Origin: JACMRI01 sp043778625
GTDB taxonomy: Bacteria; Bacteroidota; Bacteroidia; UBA4408
Assembly (NCBI GenBank): GCA_043778625.1
Contig: JAYWFU010000031.1
Coordinates: 1 to 64,000, forward strand
Reading direction: 5' to 3'
Length of the DNA stretch: 64,000 nt
Part shown: positions 1-9,110 of the stretch, piece after piece
Numbering within the stretch: position 1 is the stretch's first letter
How the letters are laid out: every line of letters begins with the position of its first letter
Made by a program: the position numbers and the translations under genes
Notes under the pieces: model-generated
Seen by the model: only the letters and a program-made list of their open reading frames with translations
Databases searched by the model: none
What the model was told of the DNA's origin: nothing

Positions 1-1281
1 GAAAACCAACCCATAATACCCGTAGATGCTGACTTTGTAACCGATACGGCACGTGGCACAACAATAAGCAACGAGGGAGCATCGGTAAGCACTATCGAAC
101 ATTTAATAGCGGCATTAGTAGGCATGAATTACGATAATGCCCTCATTGAAATTGATGGCCCCGAAGTACCTATTATGGACGGTAGCAGTGCTGCATTTAT
201 TCAATTACTCGAAACTGCAGGTAATGTGGAGCAAGATGCCGAACGCCAATATTTTGAATTAAAAAATGACATTACGTTTGAAGACCCTGCCAAAGGTGTT
301 GAAATGCTTGCTGTACCCACTCGTGGAGGCGAGTACCGCTTAACGGTAATGGTAGATTACAATAGTGCAATATTGGGTACACAGCATGCTGGGATGTACA
401 AAATTGAAGATTTTAAAGAACAAATTGCACCCTGCCGTACGTTTGTGTTTTTACACGAATTAGAAATGTTACTTACCCACGGCTTAGCCAAAGGTGGCGA
501 CCTTAACAATGCTATAGTATTGGTGGATAAACCCGTGCCACAAGAAAAATTAGACGAACTAGCCATACTATTTAACAAACCTAAAGTACAGGTTAAAGGA
601 CAAGGCGTGTTAAACAATACCGAACTTAAATTTTATAACGAGCCTGCACGCCACAAACTATTGGATATTGTGGGCGATTTAGCATTGGTGGGTATGCACA
701 TTAAGGGGCATATACTTGCTGCACGCCCTGGGCATGCAGGCAATGTAGCATTTGCCAAAGTATTGAAAGACGTTATTAAAGAAGAAAAACAAAAACTAAA
801 TAATAAAAATTACGCCGTACCCTATGATGTAAGCAAGCCGCCTGTAATGCAGTTGGTAGATATTGAAAAAATGTTGCCGCATCGTTATCCGTTTTTGTTA
901 GTGGATAGAATTATGGAGCTGTCGGATTCGCATGTAGTGGGTTTAAAAAACGTAACGTTTAACGAACCATTTTTTGTAGGACATTTTCCGGGTAACCCAG
1001 TAATGCCAGGAGTATTGCAAATAGAGGCAATGGCGCAAGTAGGCGGTATATTAGTATTAAAAACAGTACCCGACCCCGAAAATTATTTAACTTATTTTAT
1101 GAAAATTGATAACGTTAAATTCAAACAAATGGTAATACCGGGAGATACTATTGTGTTTAAACTCGAATTAATAACCCCTATCCGCCGTGGAATATGCCAC
1201 ATGCGAGGCGTAGCACAAGTGGGCGACAAGGTGGTAATGGAGGCCGAAATGATGGCACAAATAGTAAAAGTTAAAAACTAA
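1..1281 (+). CDS. lpxC-fabZ: Bifunctional LpxC / FabZ fusion (5' end cut by window)
   Basis: Fusion of UDP-3-O-acyl-N-acetylglucosamine deacetylase (committed step of lipid A synthesis) with (3R)-hydroxyacyl-ACP dehydratase. The reading frame is open from base 1, so the N-terminus lies outside the window and the first visible ATG (124) is internal. In the visible part the zinc-binding STIEHL motif (His34 of the fragment), a second HKLLDIVGD metal site and the RPGHAGN catalytic histidine mark LpxC. From about codon 281 the FabZ part follows, with PHRYPFLLVDR, the catalytic His of VGHFPGNPVMPG and the Glu of QIEAMAQ. The fusion is a recognised arrangement in Bacteroidota. lpxA follows 15 bp downstream, so both hydroxyacyl-dependent steps are likely co-transcribed. 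Confidence 0.97.
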   Translation, partial: ENQPIIPVDADFVTDTARGTTISNEGASVSTIEHLIAALVGMNYDNALIEIDGPEVPIMDGSSAAFIQLLETAGNVEQDAERQYFELKNDITFEDPAKGVEMLAVPTRGGEYRLTVMVDYNSAILGTQHAGMYKIEDFKEQIAPCRTFVFLHELEMLLTHGLAKGGDLNNAIVLVDKPVPQEKLDELAILFNKPKVQVKGQGVLNNTELKFYNEPARHKLLDIVGDLALVGMHIKGHILAARPGHAGNVAFAKVLKDVIKEEKQKLNNKNYAVPYDVSKPPVMQLVDIEKMLPHRYPFLLVDRIMELSDSHVVGLKNVTFNEPFFVGHFPGNPVMPGVLQIEAMAQVGGILVLKTVPDPENYLTYFMKIDNVKFKQMVIPGDTIVFKLELITPIRRGICHMRGVAQVGDKVVMEAEMMAQIVKVKN

Positions 1282-1296
1282 AATTAGTGATAAGAT

Positions 1297-2070
1297 ATGA
1301 TAAGTAAACTTGCTGACATACACCCCCAAGCCATTATTGGTAAGGATGTTACCATTTCGTCGTTTGCCTTTGTTGATAAAGATGTAGTAATAGGCGATGG
1401 TACTTGGATAGGTCCTAACGTTACTATATTTGCAGGGGCGCGTATTGGTAAAAATTGCAAAATATTTCCTGGAGCTGTTATAGCTGCTGTACCACAAGAT
1501 TTAAAGTTTACTGGCGAAGCCACCACTGCCGAAATAGGCGATAACACTACCATTAGAGAGTGTGTAACCATTAACCGTGGTACCGCCGACCGTACAAAAA
1601 CCGTAATTGGTAGCCACTGCCTTATTATGGCCTATGCACACATAGCGCATGATTGTTTGTTGGGCAACAACATTATTTTAGCTAACTCGGTAAACCTTGC
1701 AGGGCACGTAACCATTGAAGACTGGGCAATATTAGAGGGAGTAGTAGCCGTGCAACAATTTGTATGTATTGGGCAGCACGCATTTATTACAGGCGGAAGT
1801 TTAGTACGTAAAAACGTACCGCCTTATACCAAAGCAGCTCGTGAGCCACTAAGCTACATAGGTATTAACACAGTAGGCTTGCGCCGTCGTGGGTTTAGCA
1901 ACGATGCCGTACTACAAATTGAAGATATATACCGCACCATATACGTGCGTGGGCACAATGTAACCAACGCATTAAGTATAGTAGAACAAGAAGCCCCCGA
2001 ATGCGCTGAAAAGCGTGTTATTGTTGACTTTATTAAAGAGTCAGTAAATGGTATAATGCGTGGAATTTAA
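1297..2070 (+). CDS. lpxA: Acyl-ACP--UDP-N-acetylglucosamine O-acyltransferase LpxA
   Basis: Transfers an (R)-3-hydroxyacyl chain from ACP to UDP-GlcNAc, the first step of lipid A synthesis, in the cytoplasm. The 257 residues match the usual length (about 260). The N-terminal two thirds are hexapeptide repeats of a left-handed beta-helix (for example IGDGTWIGPNVTIFAGARIG). The catalytic His lies in MAYAHIAHDCLLG, and the GGSLVRKNVPPYTKA and GINTVGLRRRG segments are typical of LpxA. The C-terminal helical part is present. It follows the LpxC-FabZ fusion and uses the same acyl-ACP pool that FabZ competes for. The ATG at 1297 is the only sensible start. Confidence 0.97.
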   Translation: MISKLADIHPQAIIGKDVTISSFAFVDKDVVIGDGTWIGPNVTIFAGARIGKNCKIFPGAVIAAVPQDLKFTGEATTAEIGDNTTIRECVTINRGTADRTKTVIGSHCLIMAYAHIAHDCLLGNNIILANSVNLAGHVTIEDWAILEGVVAVQQFVCIGQHAFITGGSLVRKNVPPYTKAAREPLSYIGINTVGLRRRGFSNDAVLQIEDIYRTIYVRGHNVTNALSIVEQEAPECAEKRVIVDFIKESVNGIMRGI

Positions 2071-2089
2071 AAAAAATAGAATAACTAAT

Positions 2090-2533
2090 ATGTCTCAAAC
2101 ACCTCAAACCCTATTTACAGCAGCACAACAAGAAACGATTGTTAATGCTATTAAACTTGCCGAAAAACAAACCTCTGGTGAGTTACGTGTACATATTGAA
2201 ACGGAATGCAAACGCCCAGTAATGGAACGTGCTATTGAGGTGTTTCATGCTTTAAAAATGGATGAAACCCAACTTCACAATGGAGTGTTAATATACATAG
2301 CCATAGGCGCTAAAAAAATGGCAGTAGTAGGCGGAGAGGGAATTAACAAAAAAGTGGGGCAGTATTTTTGGGACGGAACAATAGCGCAATTACGTGACGA
2401 TTTTGCTACCCAAAACTACACACAAGGATTATGCGGTGCTGTAACTGAAATAGGTAAAAAACTAAAAGTATATTTTCCTATACAAGCTAACGATACCAAC
2501 GAATTGTTAAACGATATATCATTTGGCGAATAA
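2090..2533 (+). CDS. TPM-domain protein
   Basis: A 147-residue protein made almost entirely of a TPM (YgcG-type) domain, with no signal peptide and no membrane segment. The core is recognisable from GVLIYIAIGAKKMAVVGGEGI and the following helix-rich end. The frame can be extended upstream to a GTG at 2060 inside lpxA, but the ATG at 2090 is preferred because it clears lpxA and removes an unnatural Lys/Asn-rich lead-in. The stop overlaps the next ATG (TAATG), so it is translationally coupled to a second, membrane-anchored TPM protein. TPM proteins have been linked to membrane/photosystem repair and acid phosphatase activity in other organisms. The role here is unknown. Confidence 0.85.
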   Translation: MSQTPQTLFTAAQQETIVNAIKLAEKQTSGELRVHIETECKRPVMERAIEVFHALKMDETQLHNGVLIYIAIGAKKMAVVGGEGINKKVGQYFWDGTIAQLRDDFATQNYTQGLCGAVTEIGKKLKVYFPIQANDTNELLNDISFGE

Positions 2534-3297
2534 TGAAATTAATACATAAATATAGTTATATATGTGCATGTGTGTTGCTATTAATAGCCACGCAGGCAAT
2601 TGCACAAACGCTACCCGAAAAATCAACCAAGCTAGTAAATGATTATGCACACCTACTTACTACTGAGCAAGTAACTTATTTAGAACAAAAGTTAGTGGCC
2701 TACAACGATAGCACAAGCACACAAATAGCCATAGCTATAATAGAAACACTTGACGGTAACGAACGTGCTGATTACACCATAAAGCTAGCTAATAAATGGG
2801 GGATAGGGCAGGCTGGCAAGCGCAACGGAATATTAATAATGGTAGCCAAGCAAGAGCGCAAACTATTTATAGCCACTGGTTATGGGGTAGAAAGCAACTT
2901 GCCCGATGCCTTAATAAAACGTATTGAACAACGCTATATGGTGCCCGAGTTTAAAACAGGTAATTATTATCAAGGCTTGGTAGATGGTACTGATGCTATG
3001 ATAAGTGCTTTAAATGGCGAGTTTAAAGCAATGCCTAAAAATGATAAGCCTAGCGATAGTATGACTTTTATTTTTATAGTATTAATAATTATTGTAGTTA
3101 TCGCTTTAATAAAAGGAGGTAAAAACGGAGGAGGAGGTATGCGCAACAACGCACTACCACTTATAGGTTGGGGTAGTTTTAGTTCGGGCGGAAGCAATTG
3201 GGGCGGTGGTAACTTTGGTGGTGGTGGCAGTAGCGGAGGTTTTGGCGGTTTTGGTGGTGGTAGCTTTGGCGGGGGTGGTGCAGGTAGCGACTGGTAA
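2533..3297 (+). CDS. Secreted/membrane TPM-domain protein with Gly-rich tail (YgcG-like)
   Basis: 254 residues: signal peptide about 1-25 (ending AIAQ), TPM domain about 28-165 (LVNDYAHLLTTEQ start, GNERADYTIKLANKWGIGQ, RKLFIATGYGVE), one transmembrane helix about 178-195, then a tail of about 55 residues that is roughly half glycine with Ser, Phe and Trp. This layout is the standard YgcG-type TPM protein of Gram-negative bacteria, with the domain outside the cytoplasmic membrane. It starts inside the stop codon of the preceding soluble TPM gene. Many Bacteroidota have lemA beside this pair; none is visible here. The long proline-rich frame on the opposite strand is only the complement of the glycine tail. 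Confidence 0.88.
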   Translation: MKLIHKYSYICACVLLLIATQAIAQTLPEKSTKLVNDYAHLLTTEQVTYLEQKLVAYNDSTSTQIAIAIIETLDGNERADYTIKLANKWGIGQAGKRNGILIMVAKQERKLFIATGYGVESNLPDALIKRIEQRYMVPEFKTGNYYQGLVDGTDAMISALNGEFKAMPKNDKPSDSMTFIFIVLIIIVVIALIKGGKNGGGGMRNNALPLIGWGSFSSGGSNWGGGNFGGGGSSGGFGGFGGGSFGGGGAGSDW

Positions 3298-3327
3298 TTA
3301 ACAACTTTTTTTTGGATAGTATAACAC

Positions 3328-4146
3328 ATGAACAACTTTCAACAGCGTGCCGTAACTGGTTTTTTCTTTGTACTTATTATGATTAGTGCTATAGTATTTA
3401 GCAAACTTTCCTTCATGCTATTGTTTGGAGTGCTTACACTGCTGGGCGTTGTGGAGTTTTACAAACTTACACACAGCATGAATTTGCAACCGCAAATAGT
3501 AGTGGGTATTATTGCAAGTAGCATGTTGTACTTAATTATAGGTTTAATAACACAAAACGCAGTAGCTCCCAAATGGTTGCTACTATTGTTGCCTATTGTA
3601 TTTATAAGTTTTATTTTAGAGTTATATCGCAAGCATACATACCCATTTGCTAACATAGCCATAACGTTATTAGGCGTAGTGTATGTTGCAGTGCCATTTG
3701 CCTTATTACAATTAATAGTAATGCCCAATACCTTGCTATTTGTGCCTACACACTTACTTGGCTTCATGTTTATACTATGGGCTAACGATACGGGTGCTTA
3801 CTTAGTAGGGCGTAAATTTGGCAAAACAAAATTATTTGAGCGTATATCGCCCAACAAAACATGGGAGGGCACATTAGGCGGAGTAGCCCTAGCCCTTGTG
3901 GTGGCTGGTGTTCAGGCACATTGGTTTACTAACTTAACACTAACTAACTGGCTAGTAATAGCATTAATAGTAGCTATAACAGGCTCGTTAGGCGATTTGG
4001 TAGAGTCGTTACTAAAGCGCAGTATTAACGTTAAAGACTCAGGCACCTTATTACCAGGGCATGGTGGCATACTCGACAGATTTGATGGCTTGCTAATAGC
4101 CATACCATTTGTATATACTTACCTAGCTTTGTGTGTATTTGAGTAA
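3328..4146 (+). CDS. cdsA: Phosphatidate cytidylyltransferase
   Basis: Makes CDP-diacylglycerol from phosphatidate and CTP, the branch point for all bacterial phospholipids, in the inner membrane. 272 residues with about seven or eight hydrophobic helices. The C-terminal family signature is complete: SLLKRSINVKDSGTLLPGH followed by GGILDR, with the conserved Lys, Asp, His and Asp-Arg. The central WANDTGAYLVGRKFG and SPNKTWEGTLGG motifs also fit. It lies 30 bp after the TPM gene in the same direction and probably closes a lipid and envelope operon that begins upstream of the window. It converges on the GreA-like gene, with 15 bp between stops and no obvious hairpin. Confidence 0.96.
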   Translation: MNNFQQRAVTGFFFVLIMISAIVFSKLSFMLLFGVLTLLGVVEFYKLTHSMNLQPQIVVGIIASSMLYLIIGLITQNAVAPKWLLLLLPIVFISFILELYRKHTYPFANIAITLLGVVYVAVPFALLQLIVMPNTLLFVPTHLLGFMFILWANDTGAYLVGRKFGKTKLFERISPNKTWEGTLGGVALALVVAGVQAHWFTNLTLTNWLVIALIVAITGSLGDLVESLLKRSINVKDSGTLLPGHGGILDRFDGLLIAIPFVYTYLALCVFE

Positions 4147-4161
4147 AAACAATAAACAAAT

Positions 4162-4608
4162 TTAAACCGTACTCAATACCACAAATTCAACACCATTACA
4201 CACTACTTTAGTGTTAGGAGCGCAACCCTTTAAAGCCACACCAATAGGCGCTTGCGCTGATACTGCCATTACGCTACTATCATCTATTTTAATTTTACCC
4301 AAAGCCACACTAATGTATAAGTAACCGTTGTTGGTGTGTACAAGGCTACCTACATTTACAGTAGGATTAATTTGCGCAGGATTAATTTTTTGCAATGCTT
4401 GCAACTGTAAGTGTGCATCGTTAAGTTGTATGCTTAGTTTTTCTTGTTGCAATTGCAATAACGATTTTGCCGTTTCGTGCTTATCGCCCGCTGAACTTTT
4501 GGTTTCGTTTTCGCTATCTTTTAACAAAGATTCAAGATCGTTGTTCAGCAACTTTATTTTGTTAGTTACTAAATTAATATAAGCCGTATGTACGTTTATT
4601 TTATTCAT
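4162..4608 (-). CDS. GreA/GreB-like protein (coiled coil plus FKBP-like C-terminal domain)
   Basis: 148 residues. The N-terminal half is a charged coiled coil with the motif SSAGDKHETAKSLLQLQ, and the C-terminal half (about 80-148) resembles the small C-terminal beta domain of GreA, with ISVALGKIKID and SAQAPIGVALKG. Proteins of this shape are widespread in Bacteroidota and are often misnamed 3-oxoacyl-ACP synthase. They lack the full N-terminal finger of true GreA, so RNA-polymerase binding is inferred, not shown. The ATG overlaps the purK stop codon (TAATG), so it is translationally coupled to purK. Confidence 0.75.
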   Translation of the reverse strand: MNKINVHTAYINLVTNKIKLLNNDLESLLKDSENETKSSAGDKHETAKSLLQLQQEKLSIQLNDAHLQLQALQKINPAQINPTVNVGSLVHTNNGYLYISVALGKIKIDDSSVMAVSAQAPIGVALKGCAPNTKVVCNGVEFVVLSTV

Positions 4609-5759
4609 TAGTTAATACTATCAATACCACGCACCACAAGTGTTTTAGGTATGTTTTTAGCAATAATTTTAGCCTCTTCGAGGTTAGTGTTTACTACCGT
4701 TATATGCCCCATTTTGCGCATAGGAGTGCAAGTTTGCTTACCATACAAATGTACGTACACGCCTTTGTGCGCAATAATATCGGTTAAGCCTTCTACCACT
4801 GTTTGTCCGCTATAGCCCGCAGCACCCAATATATTAACCATTACAGCGGGTTGTATAAGTTCGGTATTGCCTAACGGCCAATTAAGTATGGCACGTAAGT
4901 GTTGTTCGTACTGCGATGTGTAGCAGGCCTCAATGCTGTGATGCCCACTGTTGTGAGGGCGTGGAGCAATTTCATTTATTATTAATTCGCCCGCCTTGGT
5001 TACAAAAAACTCTACTGCTAATATACCCACTAATTGTAGGCTATTGGCAAGTTGCACGGCTAGGGCTTTTGCTTTTTCTTCGAGATGAATATAACTACTA
5101 GGTGTGTACAAAAACTCCACTAGGTTAGCCTCAGGGTTAAAATCCATGTCCACCATCGGAAACGTAGCTACATCGCCACTTGCATTGCGTGCTACAATTA
5201 CGGCAGTTTCTTTTTCAAAATCAATTAATTTTTCAAGTACACATTGCCCATCAAACGCCTTAGCAATATCAGCTGGTGTGCGCAGTATCATTACTCCTTT
5301 GCCATCGTAGCCACCTTTGCGTAGTTTTAACACCATCGGAAACAAATGTTGATAGTTGTATAAATCTTCTTTTTTATCAATTAAATAAAAATCGGCCGTA
5401 GGTAGCTTATTGGTTTTATAAAATAGTTTTTGTGCGCCTTTGTCTTGTATTGTTTTAAGTACCGCAGGTTGCGGATACACCTTAACGCCTTCCTTGGCAA
5501 GCTGTTCAAGGGCTTGTACGTTTACATGTTCAATTTCAATAGTAAGCACATCAACCGTTTTGCCAAAATTATACACTGTGTTATAATCGTTAATATTACC
5601 CACAGTATGCTGGTGCGCCAGTACACTTGCTGGTGCGTTGGCGTCAGCGTCCAATACGTAAGTAGTTATGTTGTAGTTTAAAGCCTCTTGTATAAACATA
5701 CGCCCTAACTGCCCGCCACCCAATATGCCTAATTTAAGTTGTGATAAGTTGTGTAACAT
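4608..5759 (-). CDS. purK: 5-(carboxyamino)imidazole ribonucleotide synthase
   Basis: ATP-grasp enzyme that carboxylates AIR to N5-CAIR with ATP and bicarbonate in de novo purine synthesis. 383 residues, near the family length. The N-terminal GILGGGQLGRMF loop, central LRKGGYDGKGV nucleotide-binding loop, EKLIDFEKE motif and C-terminal NEIAPRPHNSGHHSIEAC metal/substrate loop are all intact. purE is not in the window. It is divergent from hpt, a purine salvage gene, across a 66 bp gap that carries a -7 box pointing toward purK. The GreA-like gene is coupled downstream. Confidence 0.96.
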   Translation of the reverse strand: MLHNLSQLKLGILGGGQLGRMFIQEALNYNITTYVLDADANAPASVLAHQHTVGNINDYNTVYNFGKTVDVLTIEIEHVNVQALEQLAKEGVKVYPQPAVLKTIQDKGAQKLFYKTNKLPTADFYLIDKKEDLYNYQHLFPMVLKLRKGGYDGKGVMILRTPADIAKAFDGQCVLEKLIDFEKETAVIVARNASGDVATFPMVDMDFNPEANLVEFLYTPSSYIHLEEKAKALAVQLANSLQLVGILAVEFFVTKAGELIINEIAPRPHNSGHHSIEACYTSQYEQHLRAILNWPLGNTELIQPAVMVNILGAAGYSGQTVVEGLTDIIAHKGVYVHLYGKQTCTPMRKMGHITVVNTNLEEAKIIAKNIPKTLVVRGIDSIN

Positions 5760-5814
5760 TTTTAAATGTGTGAATTAAATATTATAGTATTTTAGTCCTC
5801 TCTAATAATTAATA

Positions 5815-5822
5815 CAAAAGTA
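5815..5822 (-). promoter_or_regulatory. Bacteroidota -7 promoter element for purK
   Basis: On the minus strand the sequence is TACTTTTG, a full match to the Bacteroidota consensus TAnnTTTG, ending 55 nt before the purK ATG. A -33 TTTG at the usual spacing is not evident. The box lies just upstream of the divergent hpt start, so the two genes' control regions overlap. Confidence 0.5.
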
Positions 5823-5825
5823 ACA

Positions 5826-6368
5826 ATGTCCAACGTAGTTTCGTTACACGATAAAACATTTGAGCTATATATTCATCAAAAAGATATTGTGCAAACGGTA
5901 GCTGACCTGAGTGTGCGTATAGCTATTGATTATGCCACCGAGCGCCCTTTGTTTTTGAGTGTGTTAAATGGTTCGTTTTTATTTACGGCTGATTTATTGC
6001 GCCATTACACAGGCGAGTGCGAAGTTTCGTTTATAAAACTAGCATCGTACAGCGGTACTACATCAACGGGCACCGTAAATGAACTAATAGGTTTGAATGA
6101 AAACATTAAAGGTAGGCACATTATTTTGTTGGAAGATATTGTAGATACTGGCAATACAATTGTAGCCTTGTTTGAAACATTACAGGTGCTACAACCTGCA
6201 TCAATTAAGGTGGCTACGCTATTATTTAAACCTGAGGCTTATAATAAAACTATACCCATAGATTATGTAGGAATAACCATACCTAATAAATTTGTGGTGG
6301 GCTATGGCCTCGATTACGACAGCCTAGGCCGCAATTTACCCAACATCTATCAACTTGTTACTAATTAA
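5826..6368 (+). CDS. hpt: Hypoxanthine phosphoribosyltransferase
   Basis: Purine salvage enzyme that joins hypoxanthine or guanine to PRPP. 180 residues, the normal length. The PRPP-binding signature IILLEDIVDTGNTI is complete, the substrate loop LSVLNGSFLF is present, and the flexible loop is represented by KLASYSGTTSTG. The product feeds IMP/GMP pools. adk follows 26 bp downstream in the same direction, so the two nucleotide genes probably form one transcript that ends at the hairpin at 7051-7080. No full-consensus -7 box was found in front of hpt. Confidence 0.96.
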   Translation: MSNVVSLHDKTFELYIHQKDIVQTVADLSVRIAIDYATERPLFLSVLNGSFLFTADLLRHYTGECEVSFIKLASYSGTTSTGTVNELIGLNENIKGRHIILLEDIVDTGNTIVALFETLQVLQPASIKVATLLFKPEAYNKTIPIDYVGITIPNKFVVGYGLDYDSLGRNLPNIYQLVTN

Positions 6369-6394
6369 TAACCACCACACACGTAATTTAAACC

Positions 6395-6973
6395 ATGCTT
6401 AACATCGTATTATTTGGGCCTCCGGGAGCAGGCAAAGGCACACAAAGCGAATTGCTTATTGCTAAGTACAATTTTACTCACTTATCAACAGGCGATATAT
6501 TTAGAGCTAATATTAAAAACGAAACTGCACTAGGTACATTAGCCAAAAGCTATATGGACGGCGGTAGATTAGTACCCGACGAAGTAACTATACAAATGTT
6601 AGAGGCCGAGGTTAACAAAGCTAATAGTACGGTAGGTTATATATTTGATGGTTTCCCACGTACATCAGCGCAAGCACAAGCATTAGATGTTTTTTTGGCT
6701 ACTAAAAATACCAGTATTACTTTAATGTTAGCGTTAGAAGTACAAGAGCCTGAACTACGTACACGCCTTGCTGAGCGTGCCAAAACAAGTGGTAGGCCTG
6801 ATGATGCTAAGCCTGAAGTAATACAAAAACGAATTGACGTGTACAACAACGAAACACTGCCTGTAAAAGCCTATTACGAAACACAACATAAGTATGTAGG
6901 AGTAAATGGCATAGGTACTATTAACGAAGTGTTTGACCGCTTAGTAGCTCCACTAAGTAAAGTTACCGCTTAA
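6395..6973 (+). CDS. adk: Adenylate kinase (short, lidless form)
   Basis: Interconverts ATP + AMP and 2 ADP. 192 residues. The P-loop FGPPGAGKGTQS, the AMP-site THLSTGDIFRA and FDGFPRTSAQAQAL, and RLAERAKTSGRPDD are all visible. The roughly 40-residue LID insertion of long bacterial forms (about 214 residues) is absent: after RLAERAKTSGR the protein goes directly into DDAKPEVIQKRIDVY. This is the short-type enzyme common in Bacteroidota. It is the last gene of the hpt-adk transcript, followed by a strong intrinsic terminator. Confidence 0.96.
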   Translation: MLNIVLFGPPGAGKGTQSELLIAKYNFTHLSTGDIFRANIKNETALGTLAKSYMDGGRLVPDEVTIQMLEAEVNKANSTVGYIFDGFPRTSAQAQALDVFLATKNTSITLMLALEVQEPELRTRLAERAKTSGRPDDAKPEVIQKRIDVYNNETLPVKAYYETQHKYVGVNGIGTINEVFDRLVAPLSKVTA

Positions 6974-7050
6974 TTGTATTATTGTTTCGTGAGAACACGA
7001 ACCAAGGCGTAAATAATACAGTACACCACTTTGGTTGTAAATAGTATAAG

Positions 7051-7080
7051 AACACTGATTAATTAATCAGTGTTTTTTTT
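7051..7080 (+). terminator. Rho-independent terminator of hpt-adk
   Basis: A perfect 24-bp palindrome (AACACTGATT, AATT, AATCAGTGTT) runs directly into a T tract (positions 7073-7080). It lies 78 bp after adk. The T tract overlaps the stop codon of the converging porin gene. There is no matching T tract for the minus strand, so it acts for the plus strand. Confidence 0.85.
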
Positions 7081-9109
7081 AATTATACATATACCAATAC
7101 ACCCCAAGCTTTATGTTTCTATCTGCCGCAGGCGAATTTTTAGTGGTAAAATAATTATTACCCAGCACCCCCGACAAAAAATGCTCTACCTTAAAAAATA
7201 TGCGTGCTTGCCCTATTGATGCGTTAATAAAAAAATCGGCAAATGGGTATGCGTTTATACTTGTACCGCTTACGTAATAGTACATAGTGGCAGGCATATA
7301 GCCATAGCCCTTGTAGGTGCTACTGTACGAAGCGTCAATACCTACTTGCAAGGGTAGTGCGTTTTTAAATAACTTGCCTTGCAAATACACCAACTGGCGT
7401 GTTAATAATTGTGGTGCTACTAATTGGTTAGGTGCGTTATTAGTTTGTAGGGTTACATTAGCTTGCCAATTTAATTTTTTGTAGCGTGCATGCCATTGGG
7501 CTACAATACCATTATTTATTATGGTAGTAGTACTTTGTGTAGGTTGCGCTAAGCTATCAAAGTACACATAATGGTGTAGCGTATTGCTAAACACCTGCAC
7601 ACTAAAGCGGTACTTACTATTGGCGTAGCCTACATTAATTTGGGTGCTTTGTGTGGGTGCAAAATTAGTGTCCCACCTAAAATTATTACCATAATAATTG
7701 GTTGAAAAATAATCGGCCTTGCGCACACTATTATTAATACTAGCCGTTAGCAAGTGCGTGTGCGTTAGGTTATAGGCCGCCACCACATTATTTAATACAT
7801 TGTTAGCATTGTAACCTGTTAGCACATATTGCCCGTTATAGCCCAATGCTAGCTTAGTATTATTAGCTTGGACTTGCCATTGTGTGTAGGTATTGTTAAA
7901 CGTATTGCGCTGCAGGGCAAGCAATGTATTGGTTACACCTATTCGTTCAAAATAATTTATGCGCCCTTGCTGTGTGCCAAGCCCTGCCCTGGCGGTGTAT
8001 TGCCAATTGTTAAGGGTGTCGTTGCTTGTGGCGGAAGCATAGCCCACACTCACATAATTAGCTTGCTCACGTACCGAATTACTATCGTTGGTAAACACCG
8101 TATTATAGTTAGTTTCAGTATAAAAACTAGCATTAGGGGCAGCATCAATATAATTATTACGTGCAACGGTGTAGTTGTTTTGTACGTTAATAAACAACCC
8201 ATGCGGAGGTAGTACGGTAGTTAATTTGTAGCTAGTATCCGCTTTGTAAAACGGATAAAAACGTTGGTTAACCATAAAGCTATTACTCTTGTAAATACGT
8301 GAAGCGTTGGCTAACAAAGGCGTAAGCGATGTTTTGGCTACAAAACCAATAGCTAAAAACACGGTATCGTTTATACCTCCGTTTTCTTGCATACTTAATC
8401 GGTTAAGGGCGTAGGCGCCGTTAAGCACATAGTTATTACGTTTGTTACTAAACGCTGTGCTAGCCCCAAAGTGAGCGTTATTAGCCAAGTGACGCAAAAA
8501 ATATCCCTTGTTGCGGTACCGTGTAAAATCAATGGCTACGTTCCAACGTGGGGTAATATTTTGGGTATGAATTACACGTACGTATTGTTCTTTTTTTAGG
8601 CCATTAATCCAATGAATATCAGTGTAAGCACGCTTAGTGTCGTAGTAAGTTGCGTTAGCAGTGGTGTACAAGTATGCTGCCATGCTAGTGGGCGCAAAGG
8701 TAGTTAGCAAGCTGGTGGGGGCAGTATATACTAATGCTTGTATGGGTAACCCGTAGTTGCCCCTGTGTGCATAATACTTGCCTAATTGTGCCGCTGGGTT
8801 ATATTGGTGCAATAACTCTTTAGTGTGTTGCACGGGCAATAACTCGCCATTTATTTTGCTACTGTAGGTAAATATGCTATCGTTAGTTGCGGCGTGCCCA
8901 CCCACACTAAATAATAGCAATGCGCATAGTGTTGCCATTAATTTAGGTAATGTGTAGCGGTTTGAGGGTTTATGAAGTTGGGGTTTTTTACCACAAATAT
9001 TGATGCGGAGAAGTAAACTTTGATTAACCACAAAATGATCTTTGGAATACGAAACACCGCCTTTGGTGTAGGGGCTGTTAGTGGTAGTTAATTGTCCTTG
9101 ACTATTCAT
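7079..9109 (-). CDS. Putative outer-membrane porin (Porin_10-type beta-barrel)
   Basis: Predicted outer-membrane beta-barrel. The segment YYDTKRAYTDIHWINGLKKE followed by VRVIHTQNITPRWNVAIDF is the hallmark of the Bacteroidota 'putative porin' family: a YYxTxxPYT strand, then xxHTQNxxPxWNxGxxF. The rest alternates polar and aromatic residues, as in barrel strands. A hydrophobic signal-like stretch (MATLCALLLFSVGGHA) starts only at ATG 8938, about 57 residues into this reading. The chosen ATG at 9109 is the first after the upstream stop; an ATG at 9133 overlaps the upstream gene. Translation may really start at 8938, or the signal may have an unusually long charged N-region. Substrate unknown. 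Confidence 0.78.
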   Translation of the reverse strand: MNSQGQLTTTNSPYTKGGVSYSKDHFVVNQSLLLRINICGKKPQLHKPSNRYTLPKLMATLCALLLFSVGGHAATNDSIFTYSSKINGELLPVQHTKELLHQYNPAAQLGKYYAHRGNYGLPIQALVYTAPTSLLTTFAPTSMAAYLYTTANATYYDTKRAYTDIHWINGLKKEQYVRVIHTQNITPRWNVAIDFTRYRNKGYFLRHLANNAHFGASTAFSNKRNNYVLNGAYALNRLSMQENGGINDTVFLAIGFVAKTSLTPLLANASRIYKSNSFMVNQRFYPFYKADTSYKLTTVLPPHGLFINVQNNYTVARNNYIDAAPNASFYTETNYNTVFTNDSNSVREQANYVSVGYASATSNDTLNNWQYTARAGLGTQQGRINYFERIGVTNTLLALQRNTFNNTYTQWQVQANNTKLALGYNGQYVLTGYNANNVLNNVVAAYNLTHTHLLTASINNSVRKADYFSTNYYGNNFRWDTNFAPTQSTQINVGYANSKYRFSVQVFSNTLHHYVYFDSLAQPTQSTTTIINNGIVAQWHARYKKLNWQANVTLQTNNAPNQLVAPQLLTRQLVYLQGKLFKNALPLQVGIDASYSSTYKGYGYMPATMYYYVSGTSINAYPFADFFINASIGQARIFFKVEHFLSGVLGNNYFTTKNSPAADRNIKLGVYWYMYN

Positions 9110-9110
9110 C

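Noticed and set aside
2970..3335. Proline-rich frame on the minus strand
   Set aside because: It is only the complement of the Gly-rich tail of the TPM protein at 2533-3297.
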